A stretch of DNA of 64,000 bases from Amphibalanus amphitrite (GCF_019059575.1 NW_024883056.1:62001-126000), one strand, 5' to 3'. Positions 42,983 to 54,222 are shown, numbered from the stretch's first letter. The notes: a model not told the origin generated them from the sequence alone. Numbers and translations: made by a program.

Positions 42983-43974
42983 TAGCTCAGAGGCTGAAGG
43001 AAGACTTCTCGACGTCTCGGAAACAAATTCACTAGGGAACGGCTGAACGAACGCCTGTGACTGCCGAGAAACTCCGTGCGGTGAGCCGATTCCAATCAAG
43101 ATTCAGCCACAGTAGACAGCGTCGCTGAAAGAGGGGACTCTGATGTATAAAATGGGTGGCCATAGGATATCTCCTTTGGAGGTATGAAAACAACTCATTT
43201 TCATCTGTGTTGAGAATCCTTCAAAACCCTGTAAGTTCGGTAGTGAGCGCCGACCAAAGAGCTCTGTAAGCTTATTATGGCTCATGTTTGGGGTCTTGTC
43301 AGGAGGAGGTCAGGAGGAGGTCAGGCTGTGACGCGATAACCAGGTAATGGTCACAGCTGCTACAGTTCTGGGCTTTCGGTTCGCAGCTTGTCGCTGCTGG
43401 GAGTGTGTGTATGTGTCAAGTGACTTTGGATATCACGCGGGGTGCACATTGCACACGGTATGTGCAGCGCATAGTGTATGGAATCATGAATGTACTTTGT
43501 ACATGCTCACATGTGAGCACTGCTTGAGCTCCTGTTACATGAGACTTGGGCAATAGGAACAACATTTTGAACCAGCCTGCGGATGGAATCGCTGGAATGT
43601 ATATTGTATACGCTCGCTGATGTCGGATCTTCCCGGAAGATCATGAGATTGATCAATCTTTCAGCTCTCCCCACCCATGGCGGATATTCGTGATGCCGTA
43701 TTAGCTACTAGTGCCACTTTTGTTGTAAAATATACATTGAAATCAAACCATACACCCCACAGATTCTTTTTTTTTAGACTTTTGGTCAGGCGCGTAACCA
43801 CCACTGGGGACACTGGGGACCGGTCCCCAGTAGCTTTTGGGTTACTGGGGACCGTCCCCAGTAAACCCGACGACTTCCTCAATTTGCTTAAATAGCGAAT
43901 TATTGTCTCTAAATCGACGTGAAGAGTAATATGTAGTCAACGACTCAACGGAGGACAAAACTATGGATGTTTTG
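42983..43974. other. Unassigned stretch with adjacent palindromes
   Basis: No gene supported. Two neighbouring palindromes lie at 43812-43831 (ACTGGGGACCGGTCCCCAGT) and 43844-43862 (ACTGGGGACCGTCCCCAGT). Confidence 0.4.
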
Positions 43975-45160
43975 TTTAGCCAGCGCCCGGGTGGGCATCG
44001 CAGCCAACTTCGCCATGGTGGGGGGGGGGGGGGTTGCCACACCATATTATCTCGGAAAGTAAGCAAGCTAGAAAGACGCGGTAAAAAGCAACAGATAGCT
44101 CGCTACAGTCTCTTTCAGAATTACCTACGCCATTTTCGATCAGGTCATCGCTGAGGTCACTGGAGGTCACCAAATGTAAAATTTTCACGAACTTGTGTTC
44201 CAGATTTTGACAACTTTTCACAAATCGGCTCATAAGTCAGAAACCAATAGAGCTGCAGTGTTGCGGGAAAGCGCATTCGATAGCTTTTTCAAAGGCCTTT
44301 CTGAATAATTTTCTCAGATTTGACCTAGGGTCAACGGTTTAGCTTTCAGGCTGGCGTTTTTGCGGAAAAGGTTTTGGTATCATAACTTTGGGACTCCAAA
44401 CTTGTATGACGCTGATTTTACCGGCATCGCGTTTGTCTCGTCGAGACGCATCGAACGAATTATAAGTTGACCTGAAAAGGTCAACTTGAAACTTTGACTC
44501 CTTGTCCAGGTCACGGAAAAGGTCATGTTGCATGTCATTTGAGTGGTTTGTTGAGCTGAACACGTTCATGGTGTTATCAGCGCTCTAGCATGTTTCTATC
44601 TAAAGTTGTGGCAAAAAAAACTGTTGGAGATGTTTCATGCCCTGAGATGAGCTCAGGGGCATGTAGAAGGGGTCACAGGTGCAATTTTCCGGTGTGTCAT
44701 GTTTACCTGTGTCACGACTCACGGTGTTTGAATGTGTTCTCGGCCAAAAGAAGAGCATTTTAATTTTCTCCCAATGACTTATAATTGAGAGGCCGTAAAA
44801 TTGACCTGACATTAGGTCACCGATGTGAAAACTTTGAGATATACGAATTGTTCATACTGATTTATTTCCTCATGCAAAAGGTCGAGTTTCAAATTTCTGG
44901 GAATTAAACTGTAGGAATGATAGAGTCACAAAGTTTTTGAGAGGCATGGTTACTTTACTGACCTGGTGATCTGACCTTAGGTGACTTGGGGTCAAAATTT
45001 TCAAACACGATGCGAAATTGAGGTATCATATAAGCCATACCAAGTTTCGCAGCGGTGTGCGCCGAGGTTTTCCTTATCACGCGCAACAAATAACTGGCAG
45101 GTGTGGTCAAAAACGCCTCTCTCCTCTCTCCCCTCCCCCCCCCATTCGGGCGAAGGCTGA
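43975..45160. mobile_element. Element N2, TTAA-type, decayed ends
   Basis: The left end, TTTAGCCAGCGCCCGGGTGG, is a worn TTAACC...GCGCCCGGGTGG with a 12-G run. The interior is collinear with N1 and T. The right end is near CCCATTCGGGCGAAGGCTGA. TGACC/GGTCA sites and a TTGCATGTCATTTGAGTGG half-motif are present. No coding frame. Confidence 0.55.
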
Positions 45161-45190
45161 TCTGGAAAAAAAAAATATTCGTGGCCTTCC

Positions 45191-45610
45191 ATGTGGTCCC
45201 CAGTAACTTCAGACTCATGGTTACGGTCATGGTTACTTCATAACCTGGGTCCCCTACACGGCCAGATGGTCAACAAGGAATGCTTCGTGAAGGTTCTGAG
45301 GGAGTTGAGAAAGAGATTTCTCCGCAAGAGGTCGGAACTCTTCAACTGTTGCCAGGGGCTCCTGCACCAGGACAGCGCACACACCCACAAGTCCACCATT
45401 GAGACGAACTATCTGACACAGATGTGCGTCAAAACCGTCCGAAACCCTTCCCACAGTCCTGATTTGGCCCCCTGGCTTCTGGATGTTCCCCAGACTGACG
45501 GGAAGCTCAGGGGCCGTCTTTCGGAGGATGTAGAGGAGATGAGTGAGGCTGTGACAGAGACACTGGGCACCTTCACTTTGAAGGCCTATCAGCAGGCCTT
45601 CAGGCAGTGA
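45191..45610 (+). pseudogene. Mariner-family transposase C-terminal fragment
   Basis: The frame reads MVNKECFVKVLRELRKRFLR, LLHQDSAHTH, then SPDLAPWLLD and KGR-like LRGRLSEDVEEM. It matches the second half of mariner DDD transposases: the second catalytic Asp (HQDSAH) is kept. The CDFxLFP block after SPDLAP, which holds the third Asp, is altered. The N-terminal DNA-binding half and first Asp are absent. It is a dead fragment followed by about 80 bp of 3' sequence. Confidence 0.72.
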
Positions 45611-45689
45611 CAGGAGCGCTAAAGCAGGTGCTTTGGACTCGGGAGGTTCCATTTCGAGAGTCATAGAAGTTTCATGCTTCTCTGAAACA

Positions 45690-45870
45690 GACAACTGTCT
45701 CTATTGAAAAAGTCTCAAAACTTCTGGAGTGCACACGTACATCATTCAAATTTTCCAGATTTTCTGGCAATGTTTTGTCAAAATCACAAGTTCCTAGGCA
45801 GAATGGTTTTTTACACCAGAACAAACAAACAAAAATAGAAAAGCTCAATTTTTTGTGCTGTAGGAGATGG
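45690..45870. repeat. Repeat copy, inverted relative to 47370-47565
   Basis: ACATCATTCAAATTTTCCAG, AAGTTCCTAGGCAGAATGG and ACACCAGAACAAA occur here and, inverted, at 47370-47565. The two arms bracket about 1.5 kb. They may be the ends of a mariner-related or other element. Confidence 0.55.
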
Positions 45871-47369
45871 TACGTCACAGCCTGCCGTCGATCCTGTAGG
45901 TAAGAGTAAGTCCCTTTCGCGTGAGGAATCCAGAAACAAGCTCATTAATACATTTTTGAAACACTTTATAGGTAAGAGCACCGTGTACAACTGCCATCTG
46001 GAGCACAGCAGCAAGCTGAAACACAGCCACAAACATGGGCAACGAATAACACTGATTGATTTTCAGACGACGCGAGTTTCCATGCCCCGACGCCCGACGG
46101 CAACTTTGATGGCAAAATCCTCTAATCGGTTTTGTTCCGAAACACAGGAAGAGACGAAAGGATAGCTGATGGACAGTTTTAAAGTACCTCCTCAAACGTG
46201 CACAGCTTCTGGGTGTGCGCAATGTGGCAGTGTGTCACAAGTCCTTTGCACGGGGTCAGCGACAGCAGTTTGTGACGGAAGAATCAGTCATGGCAACGGC
46301 GGTGTCCTGAGACTGATGGTGATTGCTATTCCACTGTCTGTTTTGCATGGCGTTTTTGGTCTCTAATAGTTGCAGAAAACTATTAACGAATACGCTGCTG
46401 GGAGACTAAGCAAAAGACTAAGCAAAAGCCGAAGTCTTACCGAAGTCTTCGGCAGACTGTGACGTATAGGGGAAGTTGGGGCAATGCCGGAGTTGGGGCA
46501 AAGCCGAAATTCGAGATATTTCGAAAACCGTAAGACATGGATGCCACCTGTCAGTGATGCTCTGAAGCTTAAGTGACTACAATTATCGCATGTTTGTTAC
46601 GAGTCGTCATTCGGAATACTTCGACTGTGAGGGCGCCAAGAGCGTTTTCAAGGTACGTTTCCCTTGTACTACATGCGCCTTTGAAGCTGCATTTCTTACT
46701 CATTATGCTACCGTTTGTCTGGCCAATTCGGTCAAGTAATCTTTAGCATGTCTTTGCATAAGTGTGCTGCCTATTGGAAATTTATACTGCACGTTGAAAA
46801 GTTATGGGCCTGCAAATGAAAGTATGGCAGGCTGGGGTAATGCCGAAAACGTGCGATTACGCACGTGTTAAAAGCACGCTACGTGGACTTTACTGCTGTA
46901 GAATAGCAACGCGTATTTTTAGTCAAACAAATTACACTTTCAACCGACACAACGGCCTGTCATCTATAAGGAATGATTTATCTGGCATGTTCTTATTATA
47001 TCACACAATTATAACTTCCAGTGTGCACCGCGTCCTCAAGCTCTTAAAACGCGTGTCAGCTTTGATCAATTCTGGATAAAGTTTGAGATAAAATGGCAAA
47101 ACATCAATGTCGGCATTCCCCGTAGATCATTTCTCCCATTTTCGGCTTTCCCCGCAGTCCGGGGCAACGCCGAAAAAGTCACTTCTTTGATATTCTTAGT
47201 TTTTGCGCTTAACGGTATGCGAATTCATCAAATGCGCCTGGTATGTTTGAAAGGCAAAAGACTGGCCTCTCGAATGACGCCAACAAGAATAGCTTATGTT
47301 GTTTACCTTGCGTGCTACGGGCGTCAGAAAAAAAGTCTTCGGCGTTCCCCCAACTTCCCCTACCATCTC
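45871..47369. other. Segment between inverted arms, no firm gene
   Basis: A 53-codon minus-strand frame ending at 45875 would start MFVAVFQLAAVLQMAVVHGA, like a signal peptide, but nothing else supports it. A TATAGGGGAAGTTGGGGCAA repeat start lies at 46465 and an inverse CGGCATTCCCCGTAG / GGGGCAACGCCG segment at about 47112-47175. Confidence 0.35.
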
Positions 47370-47565
47370 TTATAGCAGCAAAATTGGGGCTTTTATATTT
47401 TGTTCTGGTGAAAAAGCCATTTTGCCTAGGAACTTGTAGTTCTCTCACATAAAATGTCAAAGCGTTGCCACAATATCTGAAAAAAATGAATGATGTAGGC
47501 CTTGTGGTTACGAAACGGGAGATGTTCAAAACCGTGACACTTTTTTAGACACCCTGTTGATACAA
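47370..47565. repeat. Repeat copy, inverted partner of 45690-45870
   Basis: Contains TTGTTCTGGTGAAAAAGCC-like, TTGCCTAGGAACTTGTAG and AATGAATGATGTAG, the reverse complements of the first arm with about 15-20% differences. Confidence 0.55.
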
Positions 47566-48029
47566 TGTACGAGCATTTGCGTTACGTATTTTTGCGATGC
47601 GTACTTTTGTCCGCAACCCATCCACGTCTCCCCTGCACGGACCAGAAACACTGAGCAGAACCAGGTCTGCCCTCAGCCTCGATTCCACCTCACAACTGTC
47701 GGTAAGACGCGAGAAGTTCAAAGCGATAAGCAGCTTTCGGAGAAGATAAGACACCGGGTTATTCCGTGACTGAATACCAGAGCACGGCAGAGGAGTGTGC
47801 GACTTGATCTGCCTGAATCCGAGGCGCGCTAAGAAACTAAACGGAACTGACCGTCAACACGCACATTCACCTATCTCTGACCCCACATACACGTCTGTTG
47901 CTCGTCTGATCGTACACTTTGATATTACCGCAATACATTGAAGGTACCTACATAGATAGTGTGTTTTCCCTGTGTTCTCTTTGTGCAAGAGCTTGACCAG
48001 CCTACACATTGCAGCATCTCACGGGAATG
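47566..48029. other. Unassigned stretch
   Basis: No gene or repeat recognised. Confidence 0.3.
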
Positions 48030-48307
48030 CTTTGTTTTAGAGATGTCAATCGGATACCAACTTTTTGGTATACCGATACCAAACCGATACCAACTTGGTA
48101 TTTGGTATTTCAATCCTAATGCATTTGGTATTTTGTTGGTATTGTGAATCGTCCCTCATGTAAAAGAGGCTGTGAATTTGGTAAAAAGTTTGTATTTTCC
48201 TGAGTTTACTAAGTTGGTTCGGTTTCGGTATTCTTCCATGGTTATTGTTTGTATTTGGTTTGGTATCGGTATCAAGATTTTCCGTAATTGACATCACTAC
48301 TTTGTTT
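48030..48307. mobile_element. hAT-type MITE with perfect 8-bp target duplication
   Basis: The 262-bp body (48038-48299) is flanked by CTTTGTTT on both sides. Inverted ends are TAGAGATGTCAAT and TAGTGATGTCAAT. The interior is built of GGTATC / GATACC / TTGGTAT motifs. It is too short for any protein, so mobilised in trans. Confidence 0.85.
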
Positions 48308-48712
48308 CACGCAGCTTTTTCCGTTGAAGAACTAAGACTCCAATTGCCTATCTCTTCAAAAGTGTAGCACTTACCACAAGGTGGGTCTATCCAAATGGTT
48401 GCAAGCTTATTCGGATGATAAGGCTTTTTGAAGCAGGATGCAGCATTATAGAAAGAGATATCAAGTGAAAACGGTTTGAAATTTTGTGATTTTTGTTTAG
48501 GTTGGTATATTTTGTAAAATAGCTCGTTGCTACTTCTTTGAACTTCATTCGTCATTATGATTCACACGTGCTGTATCAATGGATCGGAACAAAATGGGAC
48601 ATGGATAAATTAAGTAGCTTAGGCAAAGTAGCTTGTAGTTTTGACGTGTTCCTTCAAAGCACCGCCTACAAGCTTCACCTATCGCCTCGCCTCATAATGG
48701 TAAGATCACGGG
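48308..48712. other. Unassigned stretch
   Basis: No gene or repeat recognised. Confidence 0.3.
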
Positions 48713-49449
48713 TTAACCCGGCAGTTACTGGGGTATTTCGCCACCCACCGTTTGCTGGGGGGGGGGGGGCCTTAAACGCCCCCAGCCGATAACTCGAGAA
48801 CCAATATAGGCCCAGGGAAACGCATGAGAAGGCAAACGAAAGAACACGACGAGACGCTTCAGATGAGTACTTTAAAGTTGCATTTTGAGGTCACAGGTCG
48901 GGTCAAGGTCAGGTCAAACACCTGAAATCGGGCTTTCAGTAGCATGGACTTCAGGACTTCGCAATGGGCGGCTCTCGTCATAAACTCTGTCATAACGGCG
49001 CACAATCCATCATATAAGGCCTACAAGAGTGTCAGCTCCATGTAGGGGTCAGTCAAGCATAGGTCAGGGCCAAGGTCAGGTCAACCGGGTAGGCACATAT
49101 CCCCGAAAATCAAAACTGATATTCGCAGCCTGTGACACATGTTTTATGGGTAATTTGGGGCGTAGAACACGATGGCGACATTCATTTTATCATTTGTGTA
49201 CGTGTTTGCCTCAAAAAGTTCAATTTAAGAAATGCATGTGTCATGGTCGTGAAGAAGTCATAGAAATTGCCAGGATTCAGTTCAAGATTTTGGAAAATGC
49301 GGAACAATAATCAATAATCGAAGATAGTCATTAATTGTTCATGGTATTGGCAGTCTGATGGCGTTTACGGCATGTCTGTATGACTATTCTGTGATTTTAT
49401 ATGATTGGGGCGTTTAACGCCCCCCCCCCCCCAGCAACTCGTGGGTTAA
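48713..49449. mobile_element. Element U, TTAA family U, complete
   Basis: The 729-bp body (48717-49445) lies between TTAA sites. Compound left end: CCCGGCAGTTACTGGGG with GTTTGCTGGGG at +27. Simple right end: CCCACGAGTTGCTGGGG. The module TGTGACACATGTTTTATG is at 49131-49148, with AGGTCAAGGTCAGGTCA-type sites. No coding frame. Confidence 0.78.
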
Positions 49450-49720
49450 AAAATATCCGAGGCATAAAATATTATCGGTATACTGATGCCCTCATGCAAT
49501 AAACAGAGTCCAAACCTCCCGGAGGTAAGCTGCAGTAATGATAGGATCAACAAGTTTTAGAGGCATGGTCATTGGGCACTTAATTTGACTTGGTGATCTG
49601 AAATTAGGAGAACTGGGATCACAAATATTGCACACTAAGCGACTCGGAGCCAAGTTCGAGAACATCCCTTGTAAGTACCCCAAGCCGCATGCAGATGGGT
49701 ATGCTGGAAGAAAGACGTGA
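49450..49720. mobile_element. Family N fragment
   Basis: Matches N2 44855-45010: CATGCAATAAACAGAGTCC, GTAATGATAGGATCAACAAG, AGAGGCATGGTCATTGGG, TTGGTGATCTGAAATTAGG. Starts directly after the TTAA of U. Confidence 0.5.
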
Positions 49721-50729
49721 AGATTAATACCTCGAGCGTGGCAAAGGATGTTGTACCAGCCAGATATGGTCCATCGACCATCAGAACGCAATCATGTCAC
49801 GGCAGCAAGTTTACATTCAGTGGGAATCGCACATCCAACGCCGGCTGGATGGGTTGCCAGTGAGGTGACGTCAGAGCCGGATGGCCACGCTCGTTGGCCT
49901 GGCCTGACCTGCCCTGCTGAAATAGCAGCGGATAAGCAGAGCACTTTGGTGGCAAGAGTGCTGTTACGCTTCCAGAAATGTGCCCGGCTTTCCGGATGAT
50001 GTCAATTATTATAAAATAGCTTTAACAACAAGAAGTGTTAAACACCAAGCAATCGGGATGTTGCAAAAGCTTTGGGACACTGCAAACAGTTTCAGTCTTG
50101 CAGTAAGGAGGCAGGACATTGAGTTGGTCACGGACTTGCTGATCATATCAGTTAAAGGCTGTTTTCCCGCACACGGTGTATTGGATTAGGCACAATTACT
50201 GAAGCATGCTTAAACCTTAAACTATATTTTAAGCTTAAACCTTTAACCTTAGACCTTGAACTATGTTCTAGTAATGCTGCTTAAATTGCTGGACTAGAAT
50301 TGTTTACCCTAGAAAAGAATAGGAAACAAGACTGTAATAGACTATGTAGAATAGACTAGTCGAACAGATCGGTCTTAATTGATGGATATTTTATGCCTCA
50401 AGGTTTTTGCGTTTTAAACATTTTAATGGCGAAGCAAGTACATAATACAGTCTAAGCGCTGACGCTTGGTATTTACGGGACACTGGTTAATACGCCGTTG
50501 GAAGACTAAAACGCGCAATTTAAATGGCTCGCAGGAGAATTGCGAAAGACATTAAGAAGTAATACGAAATAATTGGAAACTCAACCTATGCACAAGGCTC
50601 TCTGACCGTATGGTAAGTACCCAGTATATGCTATGTAGGTATACTAAGAACTTCAAACTGCCTTAATCGTAAAGCTGGATCACTGGATGCAAAACATTTT
50701 GTTGTGTTTGTTCGTCGTACTTGGATTGC
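49721..50729. other. Unassigned stretch
   Basis: Low-complexity CTTAAAC/TTAACCTTAGACC sequence at 50210-50260. No supported gene. Confidence 0.3.
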
Positions 50730-51172
50730 GCTGGCTTCTTGGAACTACTGGGCCGATTGCGCTGAAAGGTGGCATGTAGGTAGGCAGTAGGCACCGATTA
50801 GGAATACACATCCATGTGCCACAATTGGGGTGCTGCTGCACGTGCGCACGTGCAGGGAACGATTCCAGATCTCGAGAACGGCTGGACCGATTGCGCTCAA
50901 ATTTGGTACGCGGTTAGGGACCGGTTAGTAGGGTGCCGTGCACACTGCACAAGTCAGTTGGGACCCATTTTGCACGTGCGCACGTGCAGGGTGCCGCTTC
51001 CAGATCTCAAGAACGGCTGGCCCAATTGTGCTCAAGTTTGGCACATCGCTAGAGACTGGTTAGTAGGATGCCGTGTACAAGTCCGTTGGAGGCACCCTCT
51101 CGCAATTTCTCACTTGCAAGGCCCACCCTCTCGCTTTTTCCGTAGTCGCCCCAAAAGGCGTTTTACTGGTAT
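50730..51172. mobile_element. Element C3, CACGTG-palindrome element, partial
   Basis: Collinear with C2, from GGCCGATTGCGCTGAAAGG to CCCCAAAAGGCGTTTTACTG. The 20-bp palindrome CTGCACGTGCGCACGTGCAG lies at 50836-50855. The GCTCGCTC-rich start is missing. Confidence 0.65.
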
Positions 51173-51654
51173 AATTTTAACAAAATCGTACGAGGTCCTT
51201 TTGTGATTTGTTGAAGCGCACCAGTTTTTTGTTTAAAGAACTGTTCCAATTATTCCTGAAAATATGCCTTTCGATTTCTGCTTTCTTTTTGCAAAATGAA
51301 AAATGCGAAACGCCAATGGTTTTTGAAATTAATTTAACTGGTAATACATTCAGAATTTTCATAACCTAGGATGATATTATTATGTTGATATTCGGCAAAA
51401 TCGTAAATTAACTTTGATTTGAAGTTTCGTAGAGAACCTCCGATTTCACGCGATTCAAATATAGTGATATTTGAGGTATCTGGTGGGTTTTGATGTAAAA
51501 GTAGTATAAAAAGTAGGTGAAATGCCAATTTCAACATTAAATTGCTCGTGACTCAGACCGAATATCGAAAATCTGACTTCAGTTTCGTAAATTGGAGTGC
51601 TGATTTTACCAAACATCAAATGTTGTATTTTAGCTGACAATTTACCTTTAATGC
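51173..51654. other. AT-rich unassigned stretch
   Basis: No gene or repeat recognised. Confidence 0.3.
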
Positions 51655-51867
51655 AAAATATCAACTTTGAAATTTGACCTAATTTGACCTGAACTTGACC
51701 TGACCCTCACCAGAACGTAACCTAAGCTGGCCCCAAAGGCTGCCTGACCCACATAATCGCATTTGTCATGTAAAATGGACCACCAAACATGTATCGCACG
51801 ACACTTTCATATTTTGACCCATAGTGACCTGACCTCTGTGACGGCCAAATTCAATCACCCAGAAGTG
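51655..51867. mobile_element. Family H internal fragment
   Basis: Matches H2 at 11279-11476 (GGCCCCAAAGGCTGCCTGAC, CATAATCGCATTTGTCATGT). No ends. V inserted at its right edge. Confidence 0.65.
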
Positions 51868-53064
51868 TTAACCCGCGCCCCGCTGGGCTATTCAGCCATA
51901 CGCGCCCTGCTGGGTGGGGGGGGGGGGGGGGCAGATTCTGCCCCCTGTCTAACTTCCGAACCAATGGTCGTAGAAAGACGGGGAAAACGGCAATCGAAAG
52001 CTCTCAACAAGGCGGATCTTAAGAGCCCAATTTTTTTTGCTTAAGTAGGTCAGAGGTCAGGTCAAGGTCAGGTCAAGGGTACAAGATGCAAGTTTCTACA
52101 GTATCGGCCTTGCACCGTAGTTGCCGAAGAATGGACTGAGACTGATGGCCCAAAACGTGTTCTTAGACTACCAAGACAATATTAGTTGCATACAATGTCA
52201 TTCAAAGGTCAAGGTCAAGGTCAGGTCAGGTCATGTCAGGTCACCAAAAACAAAATATAGAAAAGGGCATGTGCGACACATGTTTTATGGGTCATTTTAC
52301 TCATAGAATTCAATAGGCACACTCAATAAGTGATATGGACCACCTCTGGATGAATTTCAGGTCGAGGTCAGGTCAAGGTCAGGTCAAGTGAGGTCAAATT
52401 TTGAAGTTGGTTGTTAAGGCCTAAAAAGGTGTCTATCTGATGCAGTTTTTCACGGCGAATCGAATGGTGCTATTTTTGTTTCCGTGCGAGGTCTAGAACT
52501 TCCAAAAAAAATCATTTTTCAAAATTTTTGTGTGTCGTGACGTCATAAAATTTTGAATAACTTCCACATTTTTGAACCGATTCTTCTAAAAATTGGTATG
52601 TAGGTGCACATAGACCACTTCTTTGACATATATTCCGGTTTTTTCGATACACTCAAAATTTTGGATTTTATAAATATTTTCCCAAAAAAGTCAGTTTTTT
52701 AGAAAAAAAAATTGGGCCAAAATCCAAAATTTTCAAAAAACCGAGATAGCCATTTGATAGACAAAGTAGAATCACGTATAACCTTTTTTGTTACGTCTTG
52801 ATTCCTTTAAAAATGAAGATGTTAGCGGCGTTTGAAATTTTGCCATTTTTGAGGCGAAAATGGCGAACATGACGTCACTAAAACGTCAATTTCTTAAAAA
52901 AATTCCGACGGATTTCGCTCAAATTTTCAGGGAACGTCTCAAATTGATGTATGATAAGGTACTGAAAGTTTGACGTCGCTGGCGTAACGCGTTTAGAAGT
53001 TATTGGCGAAAAACGGGAGGGGGGCAGATTCTGCCCCCCCCCCCCCCAGCGGGGCGCGGGTTAA
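51868..53064. mobile_element. Element V, TTAA family V, complete
   Basis: The 1189-bp body (51872-53060) lies between TTAA sites. TIRs of 16 bp, CCCGCGCCCCGCTGGG, are perfect. The left end is compound, with CGCGCCCTGCTGGG at +27; the right end is simple. The palindrome GGCAGATTCTGCC occurs in G/C runs at both ends. Internal modules: GTGCGACACATGTTTTATGG (52271-52290), CATATATTCCGGTTTTTTCG (52628 onward), CCGAGATAGCCATTTGATAG. Dense GGTCA repeats. No coding frame. Confidence 0.87.
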
Positions 53065-53467
53065 CTGATCCCTATCAACTAACCGATTTGGTGCCGTCTC
53101 CCGGGGGTCAGTGGGGCGTGCTAAGCTTCAGCCTTTCATCGGCACTCTTCGATTATTGTGATGTTGGCTGCCAGCCACATGCCGCGAGAGCTGTACGTGC
53201 GGCGTAACATCCATGTGTGACGTGTGTGGTGGTGCTGCGTGCGGCAGGCGCGGTCCGGCCGGCGGCTGCGAGCGCTGGGTGCAGCGCGCGCGCTGCTGCT
53301 GCTGCTGGCGGCGGGCGTCTGCTGCCACCTGCTGCTGATGCCGGCCTGCCGACCCGACAACGAGCCGCGGTCAGACAGGGAGAGGGACAGGGAGGGAGGG
53401 AGAGGGAGATGCTAGAGGATGACGTCACACCTGACCATTGATAACCAAACCTTATCTGTGTCCAATC
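53065..53467. other. GC-rich island with possible exon
   Basis: A 66-codon frame after a stop at 53218 reads RSGRRLRALGAARALLLLLA then AGVCCHLLLMPACRPD. This is a basic stretch and a hydrophobic segment, like a type II membrane anchor. There is no ATG in frame and no clear splice acceptor, so no gene is called. A purine-rich GGGAGAGGGA tail follows. Confidence 0.3.
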
Positions 53468-53514
53468 TTACCAAACGCCGTGAATGCGCATTGCGCATTC
53501 ACGGCATTTGGTAA
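53468..53514. repeat. 47-bp near-perfect palindrome
   Basis: TTACCAAACGCCGTGAATGC, GCA, one base, then its reverse complement with one C/T difference. An extrudable hairpin, origin unknown. Confidence 0.85.
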
Positions 53515-53699
53515 CACTCATAATTATTCAACATTCATTGATTCATTCATTCATTCATTCAGGCAACATTCACAATTATCCACGCCATTAAGCTTAACAT
53601 ATTCGGCGAGATTAGCTGGACGTAAAGGAAAATAAAACATTTCATACTCGAGGGCAGCGCTTTTCGAGGAGCGCTGTGGCCCGAAGGTTTGGACTTTGA

Positions 53700-54222
53700 A
53701 TTGTGAAAAACGCCCGCCCGCCGGAAAACGCAAACACCGCAAAACGCGCAAAACGCACGCCCGAAACGCCAACGCAAACGTCGCAAAAAATAAACAAACG
53801 CCCGCCCGCCGCAAACCGCAAATAAAAAACGCAAAAACGCCGCAAAACAATAAAACCGCCCGCCAACCGCAAACAAATTTAACACCGCAAACGACGCAAA
53901 AAAAAAGAAGAAAACCGCCCGCATCGCCCGCCCGCCCGCCCGCCCGCCGCCAAAGACAAACACCGCAACAAACACAAAACGCCCGCCCGCCGCAAAACGT
54001 AAACACCGCAAAACGTGTAAAACGCACGCCCGAAAAGCCAACGCAAACGGCAAAAAATCACCCGACCGCCGCAAACCACACAGAAAAAAAACGCCGAAAC
54101 GCCGAAAAAAATAAAACCGCCCGCACCGCACCGACGCTAACTGCTAACCGAAAACGACTAAAAGTCGCCCGCCAGCCGCCAAACGCAAACACCGCAAATA
54201 AGCGCCCGGCCGCAGCAAGATA
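53700..54222. repeat. T-depleted CGCAAA/CGCCCGCC low-complexity region
   Basis: Over 500 bp the plus strand is nearly free of T and built of CGCAAA, AAAACGC and CGCCCGCC. A diverged duplication has a period of about 269 bp (53711 and 53980). Frames on both strands are long only because stop codons need T on this strand. Confidence 0.8.

Noticed and set aside
43347-43556. 69-codon cysteine-containing frame downstream of the lysozyme
   Set aside because: Cysteines show no regular pattern, and no signal or splice context was found.
53153-53441. Type II membrane protein exon
   Set aside because: No ATG, a stop just upstream and no convincing acceptor; kept only as a note on the GC-rich island.
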